This document shows, piece after piece, positions 1-4,842 of a stretch of 7,920 bases of DNA. The first letter of the stretch is position 1, and each line of letters opens with the position of its first letter. The position numbers and the translations under genes were made by a program. Source of the DNA: an uncultured Anaerolineae bacterium (lineage in GTDB: Bacteria > Chloroflexota > Anaerolineae > B4-G1 > DUEL01); contig CALDFY010000175.1 in the NCBI GenBank assembly GCA_937942115.1, positions 1-7,920 of the forward strand. Reading direction: 5' to 3'. The notes beneath the pieces are model-generated. The model did not search any database and had not been told where the DNA came from. It saw only the letters and a list, made by a program, of their open reading frames with translations.

Positions 1-522
1 GAACTGCGCGTCGCCGACTTCCGCCGCAACCAGGAGGTCAGGAAGTGGGCCGGGCAGGCCGAGGAGGTCCGCCAGGAGATAGAACGGCTGCGGGAGGAGC
101 GGCAGCGATTCATGGAGCAGTATCAGCAAGCCCGCCGGGCCTTAGATGCCCTCTCCGCCCTCCAGACCCGGCTGGAGACCCGCCAGAACGAGACCGCCGA
201 AATGCAGCGGCTGGCGGAGGAGCGGCTGAAGCGACAATGGGAAGAGTGGCAGGCCGCCCAGGAGAAGGCCCGCCGCAACTGGGAAGTGCTGGCGGAGGAG
301 CACCGGCGTCAACAGGAGCGGATCAATGCGGCGCTCAGCAAACGGCTGGACTCCCTGACCGCCACCGCGAAACTCTGCTACTCCCAGATTGCCGCCCTCT
401 GGGAGACCCGTCGCGCCGACGCGGTGCGCTCCTTCGCCCACACCCGCGAGGCCTACGAGGCCCGCATCGCCGAAATAGACCAGCACCTGGCGGCCCTGAA
501 GGAGCGTCCACCGGAGGAGTGA
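1..522 (+). CDS. Coiled-coil protein, 3' part only
   Basis: The reading frame is open from the first base and ends at TGA 520-522, so 173 C-terminal residues are visible and the start lies upstream. The translation is almost entirely long helix, dominated by E, R, Q, A and L, with runs such as EEVRQEIERLREERQRF near the N-terminal side and EERLKRQWEEWQAAQEKARR in the middle. Hydrophobic residues recur every 3-4 positions, as expected for a coiled coil. I see no membrane segment, catalytic motif or signal peptide in this part. An in-frame ATG exists at 112, but the coiled coil continues without a break upstream of it and there is no good ribosome binding site, so I do not take it as the start. 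I do not recognise the family. A structural or scaffold role is possible, but nothing visible demonstrates one. No gene directly follows; a repeat-filled gap of 560 bp separates it from livH. Confidence 0.75.
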   Translation, partial: ELRVADFRRNQEVRKWAGQAEEVRQEIERLREERQRFMEQYQQARRALDALSALQTRLETRQNETAEMQRLAEERLKRQWEEWQAAQEKARRNWEVLAEEHRRQQERINAALSKRLDSLTATAKLCYSQIAALWETRRADAVRSFAHTREAYEARIAEIDQHLAALKERPPEE

Positions 523-586
523 GAATCGGGAGAACAGAGAATCAGTGGCGTCGTGTGCAACCTGATTTTCTAAAGATATTTTCAAC

Positions 587-606
587 CTGTCAGGGGTTCC
601 TGCCAG
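587..606 (+). other. Short imperfect hairpin after coiled-coil gene
   Basis: CTGTCAGG (587-594) and CCTGCCAG (599-606) form an 8-bp stem with one mismatch around a GGTT loop, 65 nt after the stop codon. No T-run follows, so it is not a canonical intrinsic terminator. It sits next to the only AT-rich patch of this gap (566-582). Confidence 0.35.
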
Positions 607-657
607 ATTGCCTCTCCCCCCTGCCCCATAGCGTTAACTTTCGGCGCCGCGCCGGTC

Positions 658-708
658 GGGTCGCCGCCCCGGAAGCCGACTGAAGTCAGCCGCCCTGGGC
701 CTTCGGCC
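658..708 (+). repeat. Repeat block 1, copy in element A
   Basis: This 51-bp block matches 4582-4632 with a single difference (T681 versus G4605). It ends in the small hairpin GGCC-TTC-GGCC. Confidence 0.85.
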
Positions 709-751
709 AGGAGGTCGGCCTTCGCCGACCTCCCGAGAAGGGCGTCAACGC

Positions 752-839
752 AGGTTGACGCCCGGCGCAAAGCGTAGGGGCAACCCTTGCGGTTGCCCCC
801 GGTGGAGGCCGATTTCCCATCGGCGCCCGAGGCGGCGGG
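752..839 (+). repeat. Repeat block 2, copy in element A
   Basis: This 88-bp block matches 4723-4810 without gaps, with six differences by my count. It contains the GGGGCAACC/GGTTGCCCC hairpin and the GCCGAT/ATCGGC hairpin. Confidence 0.85.
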
Positions 840-882
840 AAGCGGAGAGCCGAAGCCAGCCTTAAGTTAACGCTTATGGGGG

Positions 883-1020
883 TCGGGAGAGGGGTGAGGC
901 CTCTGCCGCCGAAAGGCGAGCGGGAGAGGGAAGGGGTAAGGGGTGGGGTGAGGGCCGGAATGGGCATCCCCCGCTCCCCGAAAAACCTACACTTGTCAGG
1001 AGGGGCAGGGGGAGGGGTAG
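883..1020. other. G-rich gene-free tract upstream of livH
   Basis: No gene is visible here. The + strand is strongly purine- and G-biased, with many runs of three to five G. The segment 883-960 read on the - strand resembles the C-rich part of element C (7831-7862): both carry CCTCACCCCT-like words followed by CTCTCCC. I see no convincing -35/-10 promoter; TTGTCA at 994-999 is the only hexamer resembling a -35, and it has no good partner. Confidence 0.5.
922..954 (+). promoter_or_regulatory. Putative G-quadruplex motif
   Basis: Six G-runs occur in 33 bases with loops of one to three bases: GGG 922-924, GGG 928-930, GGGG 933-936, GGGG 940-943, GGGG 945-948 and GGG 952-954. Four runs with loops up to seven bases meet the usual definition of a G-quadruplex motif. 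It lies about 130 nt before livH on the coding strand, so it would be in the leader RNA if transcription starts upstream. Folding in vivo and any regulatory effect are not shown. Confidence 0.5.
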
Positions 1021-1065
1021 GTCCGCAGGGAATCGTGGCGGCGTTCTAACCGATGCAAGACCCCC

Positions 1066-1074
1066 AAAGGAGGG
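1066..1074 (+). promoter_or_regulatory. Ribosome binding site of livH
   Basis: AAAGGAGGG is a near-ideal Shine-Dalgarno sequence ending 8 nt before ATG 1083. It lies downstream of the other in-frame ATG (1053) and therefore decides the livH start at 1083. Confidence 0.85.
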
Positions 1075-1082
1075 CAAACGAT

Positions 1083-1991
1083 ATGCAACAACTGCTCCAG
1101 CAATTCATCAACGGCATCACCATCGGCTCTTTCTACGCGCTGGTCGCCCTGGGCTACACGATGGTCTACGGTGTGCTGAAACTGATCAACTTCGCCCACG
1201 GCGACCTGTTTATGTGGGGAGCCTACATCGGGCTGACCGGGCTGAGCGCCCTGGTCGCCCTGCTGGCCCAGGGCGGCCCCGCAATAATCGCCCCCGTCGC
1301 TGTCATTGTGATGGTCACCATCGCGCTGTTCGGAGTCCTGATAGAGCGGGTGGCCTATCGCCCCCTCCGCTCCGCAGGACGCCTGGCGCCGGTCATCTCA
1401 GCCCTGGGGGCGGCCTTCATCCTGGAGAGTCTGGCCCGCAACATCTACGGCGCCAGTTGGAAGACCTATCCCCCCGGATTGGTGCCCGCTGGTAAAGTCG
1501 CCCTGGTTGGCGGCGTTCGGATCAGCATCATGCAGGTGCTGGTCCTGGTCGTCTCCTTCCTGCTGATGGCGCTTCTCTACCTCTTCGTCTACCGCACCCG
1601 CATCGGCACCGCGATGCGCGCCGTCTCCCTGGACCACGAGGTCTCCCGGCTGATGGGCATAGATGTGGACGGCATCATCGCGACCGTCTTCCTCATCGGC
1701 CCGGGCCTGGGTGGGCTGGCGGGGATGATTGTGGCTCTCTACTACGGCTCCTTTGACTTCACCCTGGGCTGGGTATTCGGCCTGAAGGCCTTTATTTCGG
1801 CCATTCTGGGCGGCATCGGCAACATTCCCGGCGCTATGCTGGGCGGAATGATTCTGGGTATCATAGAGACCTTAGGGGCCGGATATGTCTCCCCCCAGTG
1901 GAAGGACGTCATCGCCTACGTGATCCTGATTCTGATTCTCATCTTCCGCCCCACCGGCCTGCTGGGCGAACGGGTGGCGGAGAAACTGTAG
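1083..1991 (+). CDS. livH: Branched-chain amino acid ABC transporter permease LivH
   Basis: This is an inner-membrane permease of the hydrophobic/branched-chain amino acid (HAAT) ABC importer family. It should pair with LivM to form the channel. The protein has 302 residues, close to the E. coli LivH length. It shows the family N-terminus with GYTMVYGVLKLINFAHGD at 24-41, multiple hydrophobic helices, the cytoplasmic loop RTRIGTAMRA...MGID at 171-194 that contacts the ATPases, ILGGIGNIPGAMLGG at 241-255, and the C-terminal FRPTGLLG at 288-295. The ATG at 1083 is preferred to the in-frame ATG at 1053, because a strong AAAGGAGGG precedes 1083 and the extra ten residues are polar and unlike the family. 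It is the first gene of livHMGF and ends 13 nt before livM. The actual substrate could be another amino acid, amide or urea derivative, since HAAT permeases are not diagnostic for substrate. Confidence 0.92.
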   Translation: MQQLLQQFINGITIGSFYALVALGYTMVYGVLKLINFAHGDLFMWGAYIGLTGLSALVALLAQGGPAIIAPVAVIVMVTIALFGVLIERVAYRPLRSAGRLAPVISALGAAFILESLARNIYGASWKTYPPGLVPAGKVALVGGVRISIMQVLVLVVSFLLMALLYLFVYRTRIGTAMRAVSLDHEVSRLMGIDVDGIIATVFLIGPGLGGLAGMIVALYYGSFDFTLGWVFGLKAFISAILGGIGNIPGAMLGGMILGIIETLGAGYVSPQWKDVIAYVILILILIFRPTGLLGERVAEKL

Positions 1992-1992
1992 C

Positions 1993-1998
1993 GGGAGG
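1993..1998 (+). promoter_or_regulatory. Ribosome binding site of livM
   Basis: GGGAGG lies in the 13-nt gap between the livH stop and ATG 2005, with 6 nt spacing. It supports 2005 rather than the internal ATG at 2017 as the livM start. Confidence 0.7.
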
Positions 1999-2004
1999 GA
2001 AACG

Positions 2005-2967
2005 ATGGGGAACCTGATGGCGCGTCTCCGGAGGATTCCGCTGGCCTGGCAGGTGGGCCTGCTGGCCCTGGCCATTCTGCTCCCGCTCCCGTTGAACGAC
2101 TATTACCGCGCGGTGCTCTGGCGCACCGGCATCTACGCCATTCTGGGGCTGAGCCTGAACATCATCGTCGGCTACGCGGGGCTGTTCCAACTGGGCCACG
2201 CCGCCTTCTACGCGCTGGGCGCGTACACGTCGGCGCTCCTCAACCTCCACTTCCATATCCCGCTGGTCCTCACCTGGCCCATCAGCATCCTGGTGGCCGC
2301 CTTCTTCGGCTACCTCATCTCCCGCCCCATCCTGCATCTGCGCGGCGACTATCTCTGTATCGTGACCATCGCCTTCGGCGAGGTGGTCCGGCTGGCGCTG
2401 GTCAACAACATCTTCGGCATCACCGGGGGGGCCAACGGGCTGAGCGGCATTGACCAGACCGTCCTCTTCGGCCTGACGCTGCGGACGCCCCTCCACCACT
2501 ACTACCTGGTCCTTTTCTTCCTGGTCCTGACCCTCTTCGCCGTCCGGCGGCTGGAGAACTCCCGCCTGGGACGGGCCTGGATGTACGTCCGGGAAGACGA
2601 GACGGCCGCCGAGGCGATGGGGATAGACACGACATGGGCGAAACTGCTGGCCTTCGTCCTCGGCTCCGGATGGGCCGGGCTGGCCGGGGCGCTCTACGTG
2701 GCCCGCATCCCCGTCGTCTCCCCCGACCTGGCCCGCTTCATTGAGTCGGTGGTGATGTTCTGCATCGTCGTCCTGGGCGGCACCGGCTCCATCCCCGGCG
2801 TCTTTGTCGGCACTCTGGGGATGATTACCCTGCCGGAAATCTTCCGCTTCCTGAAGACCTGGCGGGACGCCTGGATGGGCGTGGCGATGGTGGCGATGAT
2901 GATCGCCCGCCCCGAAGGGCTCTGGCCCAGCCGCCGCATCCGGATGGAGATTCGGGAGGAGGAGTAG
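2005..2967 (+). CDS. livM: Branched-chain amino acid ABC transporter permease LivM
   Basis: This is the second inner-membrane permease of the HAAT importer, partner of LivH. It has 320 residues. Family landmarks are LGLSLNIIVGYAGLFQLGHAAF at 47-68, LRGDYLCIVTIAFGE at 112-126, the ATPase-coupling loop SRLGRAWMYVREDETAAEAMGID at 186-208, and VVLGGTGSIPG at 255-265. The C-terminus RPEGLWPSRR is typical. Hydrophobic helices fill most of the rest. It lacks the extra N-terminal helices that make E. coli LivM longer, which is common outside enterobacteria. It follows livH by 13 nt, and its TAG is immediately followed by the ATG of livG, so the two are almost certainly translationally coupled. Confidence 0.92.
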   Translation: MGNLMARLRRIPLAWQVGLLALAILLPLPLNDYYRAVLWRTGIYAILGLSLNIIVGYAGLFQLGHAAFYALGAYTSALLNLHFHIPLVLTWPISILVAAFFGYLISRPILHLRGDYLCIVTIAFGEVVRLALVNNIFGITGGANGLSGIDQTVLFGLTLRTPLHHYYLVLFFLVLTLFAVRRLENSRLGRAWMYVREDETAAEAMGIDTTWAKLLAFVLGSGWAGLAGALYVARIPVVSPDLARFIESVVMFCIVVLGGTGSIPGVFVGTLGMITLPEIFRFLKTWRDAWMGVAMVAMMIARPEGLWPSRRIRMEIREEE

Positions 2968-3828
2968 ATGGCGCTGCTGGAAATCCGTAACCTGACCAAG
3001 CAGTTCGGCGGCCTGACCGCCGTGGACCATGTCACCTTCTCCCTGGATCAGGGGGAAATTCTGGGGCTCATCGGCCCGAATGGGGCCGGAAAGACGACCA
3101 TCTTCAACCTGATCACCGGCATTTACGCCCCGACGGAGGGAGAGATTTTCTTTAACGGCCACCGGATCGCCCACCCGCCGCTGGGCGCCCGGAAGTTCGT
3201 CACCCCCGTCTGGTGGTTGCAATGGGTGCCGGCCCGCTCAGTCCGGGAGCGGTGGGATGGACTGCGGACGCTGCGGCCCCACGAGATCACCGAACTGGGC
3301 ATCGCCCGCACGTTCCAGACCATCCGGCTGTTCAAGAATATGACCGTCCTGGAAAACGTGATGGCGGGCGTCCACCACCGCACCCGGGCCGGAGTATGGG
3401 GGGCCATTTTCCGTTCACCGGCGCAGCAGAAAGAGGAGGCCTTCATCGTCCGGGAGGCCGAGCAGTATATCCGGTTTATGGGGCTCTCGGATTACCGGGA
3501 CGAACTGGCGAAGAACCTCCCATACGGCCATCAGCGGCGATTGGAGATCGCCCGCGCGCTGGCTGCCCGGCCCCGCCTGCTCATCCTGGACGAACCGGCG
3601 GCCGGCCTGAACGAGCAGGAGACGCTGGAACTGATGGACCTCATCCGCCAGATTCGGGATTCGGGCATCACCATCCTGCTCATTGAGCACGATATGAAGG
3701 TGGTGATGGGCATCTGTGAGCGGATTGTCGTTCTGGACTACGGGAAAAAGATCGCCGAGGGCCCACCGGAGGAGGTGCAGCGGAACCCGCGCGTCATCCA
3801 GGCCTACCTGGGGGAGGAGGAGGTGTGA
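2968..3828 (+). CDS. livG: Branched-chain amino acid ABC transporter ATPase LivG
   Basis: This is a cytoplasmic ATPase that powers the importer as a heterodimer with LivF. It has 286 residues. It shows Walker A GPNGAGKTT (36-44), the Q-loop in ARTFQTIRLF (Q117), the signature LPYGHQRRLEIARAL (184-198; YGHQ replaces the usual SGGQ, as LivG proteins typically have YG.QR), Walker B LLILDEP (204-210), D-loop AAGLN, and the switch histidine in IEHDMKVVMGI (H241). The C-terminus VIQAYLGEEEV is typical. It is about 30 residues longer than E. coli LivG. The excess sits at about 72-103, between the Walker A half and the Q-loop, and is rich in Trp and Arg (FVTPVWWLQWVPARSVRERW). The start abuts the livM stop, with GGGAGG at 2954-2959 inside livM as ribosome binding site. 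Confidence 0.93.
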   Translation: MALLEIRNLTKQFGGLTAVDHVTFSLDQGEILGLIGPNGAGKTTIFNLITGIYAPTEGEIFFNGHRIAHPPLGARKFVTPVWWLQWVPARSVRERWDGLRTLRPHEITELGIARTFQTIRLFKNMTVLENVMAGVHHRTRAGVWGAIFRSPAQQKEEAFIVREAEQYIRFMGLSDYRDELAKNLPYGHQRRLEIARALAARPRLLILDEPAAGLNEQETLELMDLIRQIRDSGITILLIEHDMKVVMGICERIVVLDYGKKIAEGPPEEVQRNPRVIQAYLGEEEV

Positions 3829-3830
3829 CG

Positions 3831-4544
3831 ATGCCGCTCCTGAGGATAGAGAACCTGCACACCTACTACGGCCACGTCCACGCCCTCAAGGGGATTGACC
3901 TGGAGGTGGAGGAAGGGGAAATCGTCACCCTCATCGGGGCCAACGGGGCCGGGAAGAGCACCACCCTGCGCACCATCTCCGGCCTGGTCCGCCCGCGCGA
4001 GGGCCGCATTGAGTTCAACGGCCACGTTCTCAACCATGTCCCGGCCCACAAGATTGTCCAGATGGGCGTTTGTCACGTCCCCGAGGGCCGTCGTATTTTC
4101 ACCACGCTGACGGTGATGGAGAACCTGATGATGGGGGCGTACACGCTGAAGGACGACCGGGCGATTCGGGAGAACCTGCAGCGGGTCTTTGACCTGTTCC
4201 CCCGTCTGGCGGAGCGGAAGAACCAGTTGGGGGGCACCCTCTCCGGCGGGGAGCAGCAGATGCTGACCATCGGACGGGCGCTGATGTCCCGGCCGCGACT
4301 CCTGTTGCTGGATGAGCCGTCCCTGGGACTGGCGCCCATGCTGGTCAAGGCCATCTTTGAGACGATTCGGGAGATCAACGCGCGCGGCACCACCATCCTG
4401 CTGGTGGAGCAGAATGCCCGCGCGGCGCTGAAGATTGCCCATCGGGCCTATGTCCTGGAGACCGGGCGGGTCGTCCTCTCCGGCCCGGCTCAGGAACTGA
4501 TGCGGGATGAGCGGGTGCGGAAGGCGTATTTGGGGGAGAGGTAG
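3831..4544 (+). CDS. livF: Branched-chain amino acid ABC transporter ATPase LivF
   Basis: This is the second cytoplasmic ATPase of the importer. From ATG 3831 it has 237 residues, the same as E. coli LivF. It shows Walker A GANGAGKST (36-44), the LivF-type segment VCHVPEGRRIFTTLTVMENL (80-99), signature LSGGEQQ (137-143), Walker B LLLLDEP (157-163), and LVEQN (191-195), where Gln takes the place of the switch His, as is normal for LivF. It ends AYLGER. The ATG at 3831 is chosen over the overlapping GTG at 3825 because GGAGGAGG at 3816-3823 is spaced 7 nt from it and the protein then begins MPLLRIENL, as in the family. The gap to the livG stop is 2 nt. The TAG stop (4542-4544) lies inside an 11-bp repeat that flanks the downstream mobile element. 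Confidence 0.93.
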   Translation: MPLLRIENLHTYYGHVHALKGIDLEVEEGEIVTLIGANGAGKSTTLRTISGLVRPREGRIEFNGHVLNHVPAHKIVQMGVCHVPEGRRIFTTLTVMENLMMGAYTLKDDRAIRENLQRVFDLFPRLAERKNQLGGTLSGGEQQMLTIGRALMSRPRLLLLDEPSLGLAPMLVKAIFETIREINARGTTILLVEQNARAALKIAHRAYVLETGRVVLSGPAQELMRDERVRKAYLGER

Positions 4545-4550
4545 CAGGGA
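4540..4550 (+). repeat. Left flanking direct repeat of element B
   Basis: GGTAGCAGGGA is identical to 4818-4828 at the other side of element B. It contains the livF stop codon. The best reading is a target-site duplication. Confidence 0.75.
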
Positions 4551-4581
4551 CATAGGCATTAACTCAGGCCCTGCGCGGGTT

Positions 4582-4632
4582 GGGTCGCCGCCCCGGAAGC
4601 CGACGGAAGTCAGCCGCCCTGGGCCTTCGGCC
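4582..4632 (+). repeat. Repeat block 1, copy in element B
   Basis: This 51-bp block is identical to 658-708 except for one base. Confidence 0.85.
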
Positions 4633-4669
4633 TGCTTCACTTCGTTCGCAACGAGGTCGGCCCGCGCTC

Positions 4670-4724
4670 CTCACCCCTCCCCCGGCCCTTCGGGTAGCGG
4701 CAAAGCCGCTGGGGGTGGGGTGAG
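4670..4724 (+). other. Branched hairpin inside element B
   Basis: CTCACCCCTCCCC (4670-4682) pairs with GGGGTGGGGTGAG (4712-4724) with one T-T mismatch. The enclosed stretch contains a perfect 6-bp hairpin AGCGGC-AAA-GCCGCT (4695-4709). The whole can fold as a nested or cruciform structure. It has no trailing T-run and no known function. Confidence 0.6.
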
Positions 4725-4810
4725 GTTGACGCCCGACGCGAAGCGTAGGGGCAACCCTTGCGGTTGCCCCCAGGGGAGGCCGATTTCCCATCGGCGCCCC
4801 GGGCGGCGGG
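4723..4810 (+). repeat. Repeat block 2, copy in element B
   Basis: This 88-bp block matches 752-839 without gaps and with six differences by my count. It includes the GGGGCAACC/GGTTGCCCC hairpin. Confidence 0.85.
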
Positions 4811-4817
4811 GCCTATG

Positions 4818-4841
4818 GGTAGCAGGGAGCAGGGGAGCAGG
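4818..4841 (+). repeat. Right direct repeat and GGGAGCA tandem run
   Basis: The first 11 bases (4818-4828) are the right copy of the element B flanking repeat. They lead into short tandem units GGTAGCA, GGGAGCA, GGGGAGCA (period 7 to 8) that end 1 nt before the methyltransferase ATG. GGGGAG (4832-4837) within the run is the only available ribosome binding site for that gene, with a short 5-nt spacing. Confidence 0.6.
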
Positions 4842-4842
4842 A

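Larger units (their letters stand above)
624..882. repeat. Dispersed repeat element A (MITE-like)
   Basis: The outer edges are near-perfect inverted repeats: CCCCATAGCGTTAACTT at 624-640 and AAGTTAACGCTTATGGGG at 864-881, differing by one inserted base. Inside lie consecutive perfect hairpins: GGAGGTCGGC/GCCGACCTCC (710-733), GGGCGTCAAC/GTTGACGCCC (740-763) and GGGGCAACC/GGTTGCCCC (777-799), then a shorter GCCGAT/ATCGGC stem (808-824). Two blocks (658-708 and 752-839) recur in element B about 3.9 kb downstream, in the same order and orientation. No protein is plausible; open frames across it on both strands are by-products of GC-rich palindromes. A non-autonomous mobile repeat is the best reading. 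Unlike element B, I find no convincing target duplication here, so its outer limits are less certain. Confidence 0.75.
4551..4817. mobile_element. MITE-like element B with inverted ends
   Basis: This is a 267-bp non-coding element. Its exact ends are CATAGGC (4551-4557) and GCCTATG (4811-4817), perfect 7-bp terminal inverted repeats. It is bracketed by perfect 11-bp direct repeats GGTAGCAGGGA (4540-4550 and 4818-4828). It shares two blocks with element A (4582-4632 and 4723-4810), while the middle (4633-4722) is different and carries its own branched hairpin. The left edge CATAGGCATTAACT resembles the left edges of elements A (CATAGCGTTAACT) and C (CAATGGCACTAACT). It encodes no transposase, so it would need one in trans. 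The frame of the next gene happens to be open through it, but the translation is repeat-derived. Long target duplications of this order occur in some IS4-type families; I cannot assign the family. Confidence 0.78.

Noticed and set aside
45..683. 212-residue open frame on the + strand overlapping the coiled-coil gene
   Set aside because: Pro/Gly/Arg-rich translation without family features, overlapping the clear coiled-coil frame and running into the repeat element.
624..882. CRISPR array or integron-type site in the hairpin-rich gaps
   Set aside because: Repeats are not evenly spaced with unique spacers, there are no cas or integrase genes, and the pattern fits MITE-like elements.
686..967. 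Minus-strand frames in the repeats (686-967, 4564-4791), each containing MGNRPP.GATARVAPTL
   Set aside because: The shared peptide is simply the reverse translation of repeat block 2 in both elements. There is no ribosome binding site and no conservation beyond the repeat itself.
994..1025. TTGTCA as a -35 box for the liv operon
   Set aside because: The spacer is a G-rich run and no acceptable -10 hexamer lies 16-18 nt downstream, so I do not call a promoter.
1061..1074. CCCCC pairing with GGG of the livH ribosome binding site as a riboswitch-like sequestering stem
   Set aside because: Only about three pairs with a small loop are possible, too weak to argue for regulation.
1053..1082. Upstream ATG extending LivH by ten residues
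   Set aside because: The strong AAAGGAGGG lies after this ATG and fits ATG 1083. The added residues MQDPQRRAND are not family-like.
1939..3222. 427-residue open frame on the - strand across livM and livG
   Set aside because: It is antisense to well-supported permease and ATPase genes. Its His/Asp/Gln/Gly-rich composition is the usual shadow of GC-rich codons.
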